In this document: positions 35,673 to 44,690 of the stretch, piece after piece
Numbering within the stretch: position 1 is the first letter of the stretch
How the letters are laid out: each line of letters begins with the position of its first letter
Assembly: GCA_029209985.1 (NCBI GenBank)
Contig: JARGNZ010000020.1
Span: forward strand, 11,140 to 59,730
Direction: 5' to 3'
Length of the DNA stretch: 48,591 nt
Origin: Parvibaculaceae bacterium
GTDB lineage: Bacteria > Pseudomonadota > Alphaproteobacteria > Parvibaculales > Parvibaculaceae
Made by a program: the position numbers and the translations under genes
The notes under the pieces: model-generated
What the model was told of the DNA's origin: nothing
Database searches by the model: none
What the model saw: the letters and a program-made list of their open reading frames with translations, nothing else

Positions 35673-36758
35673 TTAGCCGACTTGGCCACGGTGTCGCAAG
35701 AATTGGTCAGCCAGAACGCAGGCCATCATCGCCTCGCCAACGGGCACGGCGCGAATGCCCACGCAGGGGTCATGGCGTCCTTTGGTGATGACATCGGCTT
35801 CTTCGCCTTGGCGTGTGACTGTTTTGCGGGGTGTCAAAATGGAAGAGGTTGGTTTAACCGCAAAGCGCACAACAACGTCTTGCCCGCTGGAAATACCGCC
35901 CAGCACACCGCCAGAATTGTTGGAGGTGAAGTGCGGCTTGCCGTCCACCATGCGCATTTCATCGGCATTTTCTTCGCCGGTCAGAGCGGCGGCATCAAAG
36001 CCATTGCCAATTTCAACGCCTTTGACAGCATTGATGCTCATCATGGCGGCGGCAAGTTCGGTGTCGAGCTTACTATAAATCGGCGCCCCCCATCCGGCAG
36101 GAACCCCTTGGGCGACAATTTCGATGACTGCGCCGCAGGATGACCCAGCTTTGCGCACACCGTCCAAATAGGTTTCCCATGTGGCAGCGGCTTCTCGGTC
36201 TGGGCACCAGAAGTCGTTTTCAGCGCAGGCATCCCAATCCCAATTATCCCGGTTGATTTTGTGCGGGCCAACTTGCACCAGCGCACCGCGAATGGTGACG
36301 CCGTCAACAACTTTGCGCGCGAGGGCCCCAGCGGCCACACGGGCCGCCGTTTCACGGGCAGACTGGCGCCCGCCGCCGCGATAATCGCGAATGCCATATT
36401 TTGCGTCATAAGAATAGTCAGCATGACCCGGCCGGAATTTATCTTTGATGTCGCCGTAGTCTTTGGACCGTTGATCAACATTCTCAATCATCAACGAAAT
36501 CGGCGTCCCCGTCGTGCGCAAACCACCCGTATCAGCATCTTCAAAAACACCTGATAGAATACGCACCTGATCAGGCTCACGGCGCTGGGTGGTAAAGCGG
36601 TTTTGGCCCGGTCGGCGTTTATCCATAAATGCCTGAATTTCTTCTTCGGTAATCGCAATGCGGGGTGGCATACCATCAACCACGCAGCCCAAAGCAGGCC
36701 CGTGGGATTCACCCCAAGTGGTTACGCGAAAAAGATGTCCATATGTATTGTGCGACAT
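35673..36758 (-). CDS. aroC: Chorismate synthase
   Basis: Last enzyme of the shikimate route, converting 5-enolpyruvylshikimate 3-phosphate to chorismate with reduced FMN. The 361-residue protein begins [20 protein letters not shown] and contains [18 protein letters not shown] (about 48-65), [15 protein letters not shown] and [18 protein letters not shown], all family blocks. The frame stays open to 36911, but the ATG at 36758 with AAGGG before it matches the family start. A terminator between it and fabI suggests partly separate transcription. Confidence 0.96.
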   Translation of the reverse strand: MSHNTYGHLFRVTTWGESHGPALGCVVDGMPPRIAITEEEIQAFMDKRRPGQNRFTTQRREPDQVRILSGVFEDADTGGLRTTGTPISLMIENVDQRSKDYGDIKDKFRPGHADYSYDAKYGIRDYRGGGRQSARETAARVAAGALARKVVDGVTIRGALVQVGPHKINRDNWDWDACAENDFWCPDREAAATWETYLDGVRKAGSSCGAVIEIVAQGVPAGWGAPIYSKLDTELAAAMMSINAVKGVEIGNGFDAAALTGEENADEMRMVDGKPHFTSNNSGGVLGGISSGQDVVVRFAVKPTSSILTPRKTVTRQGEEADVITKGRHDPCVGIRAVPVGEAMMACVLADQFLRHRGQVG

Positions 36759-36875
36759 GGATAGGCCCTTGAAAGAGGATCGGCCGAAATGCGACCCTGT
36801 TAGTCTCAAACCCTGTTTGTAGTCGAGCAGGGGGCAGGCGTCAAACAACGCGCGGCTCAAGGCTATGACAGAATG

Positions 36876-36903
36876 AAAAAGCCCCGCGTGAGGCAGGGCT
36901 TTC
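36876..36903 (-). terminator. Rho-independent terminator after fabI
   Basis: On the minus strand AAAGCCC (36902-36896) pairs with GGGCTTT (36884-36878), with further inner pairs, and a TTTTT tail at 36880-36876. It ends fabI before the aroC start. Confidence 0.85.
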
Positions 36904-36932
36904 ATCATCAAATAGGTTTCAAGCGATAAAGC

Positions 36933-37745
36933 TTAAACGATGCTCATGTCTGGCGCGTCTTCCGCCTTCATGCCCACAACATGGTAACCCGCATCTACGT
37001 GGTGCAATTCACCCGTAACCGCAGTGCCCAGGTCAGACAGAAGGTAGAGGGCTGTATTGCCCACCTCGTCGATGGTCACTGTCCGCTTGAGCGGTGAATT
37101 CAACTCGTTCCACTTCAAGATATAGCGGAAATCGCCAATGCCAGCGGCCGCCAATGTTTTAATCGGGCCAGCAGAAATGGCATTGATGCGAATGTTTTGT
37201 TTGCCCAAATCAACCGCCAAATAGCGCACGCTTGCTTCAAGCGCTGCTTTGGCAACGCCCATCACATTGTAGTGGGGGATCACTTTTTCTGAGCCGTAAT
37301 ACGTGAGTGTCGCAATCGAGCCACCCTCAGTCATCAGCGGTTCTGCCCGTTGGCAAACAGCGGCTAGTGAATGGCAAGAAATCGAAAGGGCTTGGTTAAA
37401 GTCTTCCAGTGAGGTGTCGATGTACCGACCGTTCAGCGCGTCTTTGCCCGCATAGGCAATCGCGTGCACAAGAAAATCTAGCTGGCCCCATTCTTCTTTC
37501 AGCGTGGCAAAAGCAGCGTCCATGCTTGCAGGGTCGGTCACGTCGCATGGCAGAACCAATGATGAGCCTGTTTCAGCCGCTAAAGGGCCAACCCGCTTTT
37601 TCAATGCTTCGCCTTGGTAGGTATAGGCAAGCTCAGCACCTTGCGATGCGAGTGCCTTTGCAATCCCCCAAGCGATGGATCGATTATTTGCGAGTCCCAT
37701 GATGAGGCCACGCTTGCCTTTCATAAGATTGCCGTTTTCGCTCAT
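36933..37745 (-). CDS. fabI: Enoyl-[acyl-carrier-protein] reductase (NADH)
   Basis: SDR-type enoyl-ACP reductase of 270 residues for the last step of each fatty-acid elongation round. The N-terminal MGLANNRSIAWGIAKALA (16-33), and Tyr149, Tyr159 and Lys166 in TYYGSEKVIPHYNVMGVAK match the FabI active site (E. coli Tyr146, Tyr156, Lys163). The C-terminal half has ISAGPIKTLAAAGI and VGNTALYLLSDLG. An AGGA lies eleven bases before the ATG. It belongs to a conserved alphaproteobacterial group with aroC, the J-domain protein and pdxH. Confidence 0.95.
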   Translation of the reverse strand: MSENGNLMKGKRGLIMGLANNRSIAWGIAKALASQGAELAYTYQGEALKKRVGPLAAETGSSLVLPCDVTDPASMDAAFATLKEEWGQLDFLVHAIAYAGKDALNGRYIDTSLEDFNQALSISCHSLAAVCQRAEPLMTEGGSIATLTYYGSEKVIPHYNVMGVAKAALEASVRYLAVDLGKQNIRINAISAGPIKTLAAAGIGDFRYILKWNELNSPLKRTVTIDEVGNTALYLLSDLGTAVTGELHHVDAGYHVVGMKAEDAPDMSIV

Positions 37746-37889
37746 GACAAAAAGTTCCTAAAAGTCAAATCGGTTGAAACCGCGCGCATCCTACACGAAA
37801 GGGAAATGCGGTCTAGCGAAAAGGGCCCAGCTACGCTTGTTGATAAAGCTTATTGATAACAGCGACTTAGGGGGTAAATTGGTGCGACC

Positions 37890-38855
37890 TTAGGTTTTCC
37901 GGGGATTGTGGGCCCGGCCCGCCCGCCAACCGGCAACAAAGCGGCGCAAGCTGGGGTCTTCTTCATCGGGTAATTTGATCATGAGTGTGACGAAATGATC
38001 GCCTGCCCACAGGTTGCTATCACCCTGATTCTGTCCGTGTGCCGACTCACTCGCAGACGTTACGGAAAAGCGTTTGGTGATGCCCTTGCCTTTCAGCCGC
38101 AATTTGGTGCCGGAGTTGGAATGCGCGGGCACAACAATGCTCACCGCACCATGGATGGTGGGAATGGAAATTTTGGCCCCTTGCACCGCTTCGGTTAGCG
38201 AAATAGCCGCATCTGTATAAATGTCTAGGCCTTCGCGGTGGAAATGGTCATGGGGGCAAAGGTGCGCAATGAGATAAGCATCTCCCGCCTCGCCGCCAGA
38301 AAACCCGTTTTCCCCTTGGCCTTTCAGTCGAATGTGTTGGCCCTCTTGCACCCCGGCTGGAATATGCACATCGACTTTGCGTCCTGTCGGCAGACGGATT
38401 GCACGGGTTCCACCAACACAGGCTTCCATAAAGGTGACATCTAAATCCATCGTCACATCGCCGCCGCGTGTGCGAAAAAATGACCGGCCAAGGTCGCCAA
38501 CAGCGCCACTTGCTTTGCCCGCAAACCCTGTCAGTGTCTCGCTAAAAGCCGTGGCGGAAGCAGAATCTGCGCGCGCTGTAGGTTTGGGTTTAGAAGGGCG
38601 GTGCGAAGACTTTGGAGACGCTGTCTCTGCTGTTGGTTTTGTTGTGTTGTGAGCAGGGCCGCCCGCACGTGTCTGCGTGTCATGGCGCTGCAATTGTTCA
38701 TAGGCAGCACGAACAGCATGAAACCGTTCAGCAATTTTGGGATCGCTGCCCGCTCTGTCGGGATGGTAGTGTTTTGCAAGGCGGCGGTAAGCAGCTTTAA
38801 TCTCATCTGCATCAGCCCCTTGCGACACACCCAAAGTTTGATAGGGATCGTGCAC
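37890..38855 (-). CDS. J-domain co-chaperone without zinc finger (CbpA-like)
   Basis: DnaJ-family co-chaperone for DnaK, about 321 residues. The J domain (2-65) has YQTLGVSQGADADEIKAAYR and the HPD motif at 31-33. A long low-complexity Thr, Pro and Ser linker (about 65-115) is followed by the C-terminal substrate domain with MDLDVTFMEACVGGTRAI and GDAYLIAHLCPHDHFHREGLD. The cysteine-rich zinc domain of DnaJ is absent. The first possible codon is a TTG at 38900, but the GTG at 38855 with GAGG five bases before it begins right at the J domain and is preferred. Confidence 0.82.
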   Translation of the reverse strand: MHDPYQTLGVSQGADADEIKAAYRRLAKHYHPDRAGSDPKIAERFHAVRAAYEQLQRHDTQTRAGGPAHNTTKPTAETASPKSSHRPSKPKPTARADSASATAFSETLTGFAGKASGAVGDLGRSFFRTRGGDVTMDLDVTFMEACVGGTRAIRLPTGRKVDVHIPAGVQEGQHIRLKGQGENGFSGGEAGDAYLIAHLCPHDHFHREGLDIYTDAAISLTEAVQGAKISIPTIHGAVSIVVPAHSNSGTKLRLKGKGITKRFSVTSASESAHGQNQGDSNLWAGDHFVTLMIKLPDEEDPSLRRFVAGWRAGRAHNPRKT

Positions 38856-39008
38856 ACGCGCCTCAATTGTCGAACCATTGGCCCACCGTAAGGCGTGCAA
38901 TCATGGTTAATAAAGTCTGAGGCGAGTTTAGCCGCGCCCCGATACCAAAAGGTTAAGGCGTGCCCATAAAGAAGGGCATAAATGCGCAATCTACTAGGTA
39001 ATATTTGC

Positions 39009-40175
39009 CTACTGGGAAGCTGCGTTTGCCCGTGCCAGCAAGCCTGATGCCCCACGGTGCCCTCGGTCGGCGGCCTGCGTCAGCCAATGCACGGCTTGGG
39101 GGGTGTTTTGCGCCAGCCCTTGCCCCTGAAAATAGAGTTCACCTAAGCGAAACTGGGCTTCCACAACCCCTTCTTCAGCCAAGCTCTGCCACACACCAGC
39201 CGCATCAACATAGTGACCCGCATCATAAAGCTGGCTCCCTTCAACAAACCGACGTCCCTGACCCGGCGTGACCAATTGAATGCCCGAGGTAAGCTCAGCC
39301 CGCAGGGCGGGTTTGTGTTCCGGTGCTTGAGGAACGGGCAGCGTCTTGAGCGCGTTTTTAGATGCAGAAGGGGTAGGAAGGGTGAGAGATTGTCGCGGCT
39401 TTTTGGTTTTCTCAGTCTCTAGCTTTGGCACGGGGCTGATCTTGGGTAATGTTTTTTTCTGGGCAGAGATTAAGTCAGCCGCTTTCACTTCATTCAATTT
39501 TTGCACGGCCGGTGCGTAGCCCGTACCAGCTGAAAGCTCCAGATAGGCGCGGGCCTTGGCTGGGTTTTTCTCCACGCCCACGCCATTGGCCAGCATCAAG
39601 GAAACTTCATACAGCGCCACAGGGTGCTTGGATTGCACCCCAACCGCCAAATAGCGCAGGGCCGTCTCAGGATTAGCAGGTGTGCCTTCCCCTTTGAGGT
39701 GCATCAGGCCCGCATTCACTGCCGCAGGCACAAGCCTCCCTTCGGATGCGCGTTCATAGAAGTATAAAGCACGCGGTAAATCTTGCGGCGTGCCTTTTCC
39801 GTGGCGCAACAGATGGGCGACATTGCGTTGTGCTGCGATGTCATCACGTTGGGCGAGGGGCAGCCAAATGGCATAGGCCCCTGCAAAGTCATTGGCATCA
39901 TATAGGGCGACCCCAATGTCAAATTGGCGCGGCTTGTTGCCCACCTTTTTGTAGTCAGGGCCAATGTCATCTGGGGATGTTTTGTGGTTAGGAGTTCTCG
40001 TGCGCTCTTCTGCCTCTGCGCGGTAATCAGAGAGCGAGCGAGGGGCGCCCTCAGCACCAAGGGCGGGCGAGGAACCGAAAGCGCTCAAAAACAGCGCACC
40101 AAAATAAAGGCCAGCAAACGCCAGCCCAACTCCAGCACCAGAAAATCTCACCAGATGTAAGGCCCCCATGCGCAT
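39009..40175 (-). CDS. Sel1-repeat (TPR-like) exported or membrane protein
   Basis: Protein of about 388 residues. A signal peptide or anchor (about 10-32, cleavage possible at ALGA) leads to two blocks of Sel1-like repeats, with units such as AQRNVAHLLRHGKGTPQDLPRA-like 36-residue helical pairs near 110-230, and a second block at the C-terminus ending FRLGELYFQGQGLAQ and WLTQAADRGHRGASGLL. A proline and lysine-rich linker joins them. The frame extends to a GTG at 40268 directly after the upstream stop; the ATG pair at 40175/40169 gives a better signal peptide, but neither start has a clear ribosome site. The role is probably protein-protein contact in the periplasm. Confidence 0.72.
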   Translation of the reverse strand: MRMGALHLVRFSGAGVGLAFAGLYFGALFLSAFGSSPALGAEGAPRSLSDYRAEAEERTRTPNHKTSPDDIGPDYKKVGNKPRQFDIGVALYDANDFAGAYAIWLPLAQRDDIAAQRNVAHLLRHGKGTPQDLPRALYFYERASEGRLVPAAVNAGLMHLKGEGTPANPETALRYLAVGVQSKHPVALYEVSLMLANGVGVEKNPAKARAYLELSAGTGYAPAVQKLNEVKAADLISAQKKTLPKISPVPKLETEKTKKPRQSLTLPTPSASKNALKTLPVPQAPEHKPALRAELTSGIQLVTPGQGRRFVEGSQLYDAGHYVDAAGVWQSLAEEGVVEAQFRLGELYFQGQGLAQNTPQAVHWLTQAADRGHRGASGLLARANAASQ

Positions 40176-40268
40176 GCCCGCACCGTGGCCTGTTGTGACA
40201 GGCTCACCAAGGTGTGCAGGGCGCGCATGCGCGTGTGGAGCCAGAGCTTTTTGAAAGAACGGGCTCAC

Positions 40269-40763
40269 TTAAGATACGATTTGCCATGTGCCATCAGGCT
40301 GGCGGCACGCGGTGCCGTAAGCTTGCTCGCGTTTACCACCAATCGTAACCGTTTGTTGGAATTCGCGGCAATATTGCCCGGAGCCATTTTGATACGCAGG
40401 TTGCGGCGTGATGGTGCCGTAGTGCCCACTATCAGGATTGTTCCACGCAATGGCTTCCCCAGAGTTTTCATACTCAAGGGCACGTTGAGTTGTGTTGCTC
40501 ATATATTGTTGGTCTGCACGGTCGAGACTACGGCCAATTTCGCTGCCCGCAAGGCTGCCCAGCACAGCGCCAAGCCCCGTCGCAATCAAGCGGCCTTCGC
40601 CAGAACCAAACTGCGCCCCGGCAATACCGCCAAGGATAGCGCCGCCAATTGTGCCAAGCCCTTGTTTGGGGCCAGAATCTTGTGCGCAGGCGCTCAGCGA
40701 AAGCCCTAAGGCTGCGACCGCCATGAATTTGACGGCGCGGTTTTGAATGGATAAACGAGACAT
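40269..40763 (-). CDS. Glycine-zipper surface lipoprotein (RT0821/Lpp0805, 17-kDa antigen-like)
   Basis: Outer-membrane lipoprotein of 164 residues. The lipobox LSAC gives lipidated Cys26. A glycine-zipper segment follows, with GTIGGAILGGIAGAQFGSG and GLGAVLGSLAGSEIGRSL. The C-terminal domain contains YCREFQQTVTIGGKREQAYG and GTACRQPDGTWQIV, the shared tail of the rickettsial 17-kDa antigen family. AAGGAG lies eight bases before the ATG at 40763, so longer frames are rejected. It ends directly before the Sel1 gene. The precise role is unknown; envelope integrity is likely. Confidence 0.88.
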   Translation of the reverse strand: MSRLSIQNRAVKFMAVAALGLSLSACAQDSGPKQGLGTIGGAILGGIAGAQFGSGEGRLIATGLGAVLGSLAGSEIGRSLDRADQQYMSNTTQRALEYENSGEAIAWNNPDSGHYGTITPQPAYQNGSGQYCREFQQTVTIGGKREQAYGTACRQPDGTWQIVS

Positions 40764-41043
40764 AATATATTCTCCTTGTGACTGTTGCTCCTTAGCGAGA
40801 GCAAAGCGTGCGGTCAATGTACGCATAGTATGGGAAATTGCAAAATCATCCAAGTTTGACTGAGGCAATATGACCAGCAGATGAACCATGATTTTTCCTC
40901 AATTGGACCTATATAATCTTTGGGATCATGTCTAAATCAAGACAATGGGACAAAAAGCTCCTAATTGATGGAAAACGCTAAAAAGGCGAGTGTTTTCGCC
41001 CCTACATCCCGCCTAATTAATTGGAATTGAAGGACCAGCCGTT

Positions 41044-41658
41044 ATGACCTCTGCGCAAACCGATCCTGTCTTCACCACCCAAGATCCCTTTCGTCTGTTT
41101 GATGAATGGATGCAGTTGGCGCAGAAAAAAGAACTCAATGATGCAAATGCGATGGCGGTGGCAACTGTCGACGCTGACGGCATGCCAGACATTCGCATGG
41201 TACTGTTGAAGGGGTGGGACCCCACGGGATTTGTCTTTTATACAAACTTGGAAAGCGCCAAAGGGGAAGAGCTTTTAGGCCAGCCCAAAGCCGCTTATTG
41301 TTTCCATTGGAAAAGCCTGCGTCGTCAAATTCGTCTACGTGGCACCATTGTCCGCGTCAGCGATGCGGAAGCTGATGCTTACTTTCAGTCGCGGGCAAAG
41401 GACAGCCAAATCGGCGCATGGGCGTCTCGTCAGTCGCGGCCTCTCGAAAGCCGGTTTGAGCTGGAGAAAGAAGTCGCGCGTTACACGGCTAAATATGCGC
41501 TGGGAAAAGTGGAACGGCCTCCCCATTGGTCGGGCTTTCGGTTGCAGCCGCTCTCCATTGAATTTTGGCGCGACCGTCCTTTTCGCCTGCATGATCGCTT
41601 GGTTTTCAAGCGGGAGAACACGGACGCTGATTGGACAACCAGTCACCTTTTCCCGTAG
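41044..41658 (+). CDS. pdxH: Pyridoxine/pyridoxamine 5'-phosphate oxidase
   Basis: FMN enzyme of 204 residues that oxidises pyridoxine or pyridoxamine phosphate to pyridoxal 5'-phosphate. Family blocks seen are [23 protein letters not shown] in part, [15 protein letters not shown] (63-77), [15 protein letters not shown] (88-102), [16 protein letters not shown] (122-137) and [16 protein letters not shown] near the end. GAAGGA lies nine bases before the ATG. Two PLP-using enzymes could draw on it, including the aminotransferase in this window. A cation transporter gene starts nine bases after its stop. Confidence 0.95.
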   Translation: MTSAQTDPVFTTQDPFRLFDEWMQLAQKKELNDANAMAVATVDADGMPDIRMVLLKGWDPTGFVFYTNLESAKGEELLGQPKAAYCFHWKSLRRQIRLRGTIVRVSDAEADAYFQSRAKDSQIGAWASRQSRPLESRFELEKEVARYTAKYALGKVERPPHWSGFRLQPLSIEFWRDRPFRLHDRLVFKRENTDADWTTSHLFP

Positions 41659-41667
41659 AAGGGTGCC

Positions 41668-42600
41668 ATGACCAAAAGCCGTACACGCGAACACCACCTA
41701 AGCACTCACCAGGCGGGCGTACTCATGCGCCGCGCAACCTATGCGGCTGTCATGGTCGCAATCACTTTGATTGGGCTTAAAGCTGCCGCCTATCAAGCCA
41801 CGGGGTCGGTGTCGATGTTGGGCACATTGCTTGACAGTGTACTCGATGCGTCAGCTTCATTGGTCAATCTATTCGCCGTGCATTTTGCTCTGCAACCCGC
41901 AGATGAAGATCACCGCTTCGGGCACGGCAAAGCAGAGGCGCTTGCGGGGTTAGGGCAGGCCATTTTTGTGTTTGCGTCTGCGATGTTTATTCTGGCGCAA
42001 GCGGGCAGGCATTTTTTCAACCCAGAGCCGATCACCCAATCTCTCTTAGGTATTGGGGTGATCCTCACGACCATCATTTTGACCATTGGTCTTGTGCTGT
42101 TTCAGCGGTACGTCGTCGCGCGTACAAACTCCCTCGCCATCGAAGCGGATTCTCTGCACTACAAGGGAGACCTGTTGATGAATTTGACCGTCTTGGTGGC
42201 ATTCGTTTTGGCGGGCTATGCAGACCTGCCGTGGGCGGATGCGGTGTTCGCGCTCTTCATTGCGGGCTTCTTGGCGTTCAGCGCGTGGATGATTGTCAAA
42301 GGTGCCATGCATCAGTTGATGGATCAGGAAATTTCTGAGGATGACCGCGAGCGTATTAAGGAAATTGCCGTAACGTGGCCAGGCTCCAAAGGCATACACG
42401 ATCTACGCACTCGGGCCTCTGGTGCTGATCTGTTCATACAGTTTCATCTCGAATTAGACCCCACGCTCTCCTTGTTAGAAGCGCATAAAATTGCTGACGG
42501 CTTAGAGAAAAACCTGATGAAAACCTTTTCCGCGTCTGAAGTTTTGATCCATCAAGACCCTCTCGGCGTAGAAAAGATATCAGAGTTTGAGCGCAGTTAG
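41668..42600 (+). CDS. Cation diffusion facilitator (CDF) transporter
   Basis: Metal/proton antiporter of 310 residues in the inner membrane, FieF-like. Six membrane segments span about residues 18-205. The transport-site motifs are GTLLDSVLDASASLVNL (about 51-67) and DHRFGHGKAEALAGL (about 80-95), and a second His/Asp pair lies in EADSLHYKGDLLMN. A soluble C-terminal ferredoxin-like metal domain follows. The substrate is likely zinc or iron. It begins nine bases after pdxH with GAAGGG before the ATG, so the two are probably co-transcribed. Confidence 0.9.
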   Translation: MTKSRTREHHLSTHQAGVLMRRATYAAVMVAITLIGLKAAAYQATGSVSMLGTLLDSVLDASASLVNLFAVHFALQPADEDHRFGHGKAEALAGLGQAIFVFASAMFILAQAGRHFFNPEPITQSLLGIGVILTTIILTIGLVLFQRYVVARTNSLAIEADSLHYKGDLLMNLTVLVAFVLAGYADLPWADAVFALFIAGFLAFSAWMIVKGAMHQLMDQEISEDDRERIKEIAVTWPGSKGIHDLRTRASGADLFIQFHLELDPTLSLLEAHKIADGLEKNLMKTFSASEVLIHQDPLGVEKISEFERS

Positions 42601-42712
42601 GCCTGTCCACTCTCGCCAAAGTCAATTATTTGAGAACCACTCTTATCGGTGCTGGTGTAAGGCCCTGTCTTCGCCTAAACTGGTCTCCTCTCTTTGTGAA
42701 AGAAACGCCAGC

Positions 42713-43468
42713 ATGACTGAAATTCCCAATAGCGATCGTAAAACTCTGCTACTCACCGGCGCAAGTCGGGGAATTGGCCATGCAACGGTAAAACGCTTTT
42801 CCAGCGCCGGGTGGCGTGTTCTCACGTGCTCCCGCCATGGCTTTCCCGAAGATTGCCCGTGGGAAGCAGGAGAAGAAGATCACATTCAGCTAGACCTTGG
42901 CGATGCTGAAAAGACGGCTCAAGCCATTGCAACTGTGCGTGAGCGGCTGCAAGCGCAAGGCGGACGTCTCGACGCTTTGGTCAACAATGCAGCCATCTCT
43001 CCCAAAGGGGAGGGCGGTTCCCGCCTTGGCGTATTTGAAACAGACCTATCGGTGTGGCAGCAGGTTTTCCAAGTCAATTTTCTGGGGCCTATCATGCTTG
43101 CACGGGGCTTGGTAGACGAATTGAAAATGGCCCGTGGGTCGGTTGTCAACGTCACCTCCATTGCAGGCACGCGGGTGCATCCCTTTGCAGGCTCTGCCTA
43201 TGCATCCTCCAAAGCAGCCTTGGCTGCGGCAACCCGCGAAATGGCCGCAGATTTTGGCCCGCTTGGCATTCGCGTGAATGCCATTGCCCCCGGCGAAATC
43301 GATACGGCAATCCTGTCACCGGGCACAGAAAAAATCGTCGCAGAAATTCCAATGCGCCGCCTAGGCCGTCCCGAAGAGGTCGCCCGGACCATTTATTTTC
43401 TGTGTACAGACAGTTCTTCTTATGTGACAGGCGCCGAAATCCACATCAATGGCGGCCAACACGTCTAA
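42713..43468 (+). CDS. Short-chain dehydrogenase/reductase
   Basis: Classical SDR of 251 residues. TGASRGIG (15-22) binds the cofactor, NNAAIS marks the NAG site, and YASSK carries the catalytic Tyr and Lys; the tail TGAEIHINGGQHV is typical. The frame is open back to 42587, overlapping the CDF gene, but MTEIPNSDRK at 42713 fits the fold start; the ribosome site is weak. The substrate is unknown. A perfect 10-bp hairpin at 43507-43530 follows the stop. Confidence 0.86.
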   Translation: MTEIPNSDRKTLLLTGASRGIGHATVKRFSSAGWRVLTCSRHGFPEDCPWEAGEEDHIQLDLGDAEKTAQAIATVRERLQAQGGRLDALVNNAAISPKGEGGSRLGVFETDLSVWQQVFQVNFLGPIMLARGLVDELKMARGSVVNVTSIAGTRVHPFAGSAYASSKAALAAATREMAADFGPLGIRVNAIAPGEIDTAILSPGTEKIVAEIPMRRLGRPEEVARTIYFLCTDSSSYVTGAEIHINGGQHV

Positions 43469-43506
43469 CGCTGCGTTGCACAAGCCCTAACCCGCTCATC
43501 GAACAT

Positions 43507-43530
43507 CGCTCATGCACCCATGCATGAGCG
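43507..43530. terminator. Perfect hairpin after the SDR gene
   Basis: CGCTCATGCA and TGCATGAGCG form a 10-bp stem with a four-base loop, 38 bases after the SDR stop. There is no T-run, so it may act as an mRNA end or a weak terminator. Confidence 0.45.
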
Positions 43531-43605
43531 CCCCTCGCGTTACGCTCTATAGCGCCCTGCGTCATGTGCCTTCTGCCGCATCATGACCCACCCTTTTGGT
43601 CACGA

Positions 43606-43672
43606 CTTATTCTCTCTCGCATCATGACCTATTCCCTCTCGCGTCATTACCTATTCCCTCTCGCGTCATTAC
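43606..43672. repeat. 22-base tandem repeat
   Basis: Two exact 22-base units, CTATTCCCTCTCGCGTCATTAC, at 43629-43650 and 43651-43672, are preceded by a diverged 23-base unit at 43606-43628. There are no spacers, so it is not a CRISPR. The last unit runs into the palindromic repeat at 43664-43693. Confidence 0.8.
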
Positions 43673-43693
43673 CGGACTTGTTCCGGTAATCCA
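43664..43693. repeat. 30-base palindromic repeat related to the 34.8-35.1 kb repeat ends
   Basis: ATTACCGGA, CTTGT and TCCGGTAAT make a perfect 9-bp stem (43668-43690). The 30-base unit agrees at 23 positions by eye with the minus-strand copy at 34878-34907, so these belong to one family. The rest of 43694-43950 shows no gene; it turns AT-rich toward the next gene. Confidence 0.75.
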
Positions 43694-43955
43694 CCCAACG
43701 ACACGGGCAGGCTGACCTTTTCCACGGCATATCCGACGCGGCTTTCTGGCATGTCTCCGAAACTTTCCTTAAAACGCGCGCGCCGCAGCCTGTGGTCTGT
43801 GCATCAAATTTGCGTTCCCCGCCAAGCGGTTAGCTTTCGAAGGGAATTATTAAAACCTCGCAGAACCTACCTATAGTGTCTATTTTCCTAATTCTGTTAA
43901 TCATTAAGGATATATTGCCTTGTCTCTAAATAAAACCGTGACACCACCATTCGTG

Positions 43956-43975
43956 CTTATCTTAAAAAAGATAAG
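43956..43975 (+). promoter_or_regulatory. Stem-loop in the leader of the outer-membrane protein gene
   Basis: CTTATCTT and AAGATAAG form an 8-bp stem around AAAA, followed by GAGTTTTATT. It lies 28 bases before the ATG in an AT-rich stretch. It might act as an RNA control element or a protein site. Confidence 0.45.
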
Positions 43976-44002
43976 AGTTTTATTGAAAATTGAGGGTGTT
44001 CT

Positions 44003-44626
44003 ATGGGGGCGGATAAAATTTTACTAGCAGTTGCATCGTTGCTTCTTTCAACGACAGCTATTTCTTCTGCTCAAGCGGCAGAGGCTTCAAACATTGAAGC
44101 AGGGCTTGGCGCACAATGCTTGATCATGGAAACAGATGCAGACTTTGATGGTTTGTACGGGGATACCTTTTGTGGTGCAGAAGCATCGGCTACCTACTTC
44201 TTTGATGATGTAATTGGTGGCGATGTTGATTTGGGTTTCGGGATTGATGGCTTTGTGTCGCTCAACTCTCCGGACGGCGTAACAAACTCTGCTGTACCGA
44301 CAATCAGAACATCGACTGACCTGCAATATGCGGGTGCGCATGCAAAAGCGCGTATTCCAGTGTCAAATGGTGTCAGCCTAGACCTGTCAACGGGCTATTA
44401 CTTTTTGATGGGCTCTGTTGATTATGAAGTGGTTGGTGTCGGCACAACGTCTGAAGACATCGAAGGGACAATGTGGAAAGCCGGTGCTAATCTTGGGTGG
44501 GACCTAAGCGATGCAATGGTCTTGAATGCAGGGTATCAATATGGCGATGGGTCATTTGATCAGCTTGGTTTTGATATCGACTTCAGTGCTCATATCTTCA
44601 ACCTTGGCTTAGTGTATAAATTCTAA
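44003..44626 (+). CDS. Small outer-membrane beta-barrel protein
   Basis: A 207-residue exported protein with a signal peptide (hydrophobic 6-24, cleavage after SSAQA). The mature part alternates hydrophobic and polar residues in about eight to ten strands and ends in Tyr-Lys-Phe, the C-terminal phenylalanine expected for barrel assembly. The final LGLVYKF and the periodic Gly and aromatic residues support an OmpW/OmpA-like eight-strand barrel. Two Cys residues (39 and 57) may form a disulfide. It stands alone, with an AT-rich leader upstream and a strong terminator downstream, as often seen for abundant porin-like proteins. Confidence 0.82.
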   Translation: MGADKILLAVASLLLSTTAISSAQAAEASNIEAGLGAQCLIMETDADFDGLYGDTFCGAEASATYFFDDVIGGDVDLGFGIDGFVSLNSPDGVTNSAVPTIRTSTDLQYAGAHAKARIPVSNGVSLDLSTGYYFLMGSVDYEVVGVGTTSEDIEGTMWKAGANLGWDLSDAMVLNAGYQYGDGSFDQLGFDIDFSAHIFNLGLVYKF

Positions 44627-44646
44627 GCACTGTAAGTGTATTTGAT

Positions 44647-44678
44647 AAAAGGCGGCTCAAATGTTGGGCCGCCTTTTT
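44647..44678 (+). terminator. Rho-independent terminator after the barrel protein gene
   Basis: Arms 44647-44660 and 44664-44677 form a 14-bp stem, AAAAGGCGGC pairing with GCCGCCTTTT at its base, then TTTTT. The convergent barrel-fold gene ends 13 bases away. Confidence 0.92.
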
Positions 44679-44690
44679 GTATGAATATCT

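Noticed and set aside
43561-43693. Possible CRISPR array
   Set aside because: The repeats are directly adjacent with no unique spacers, and no cas gene is in the window.
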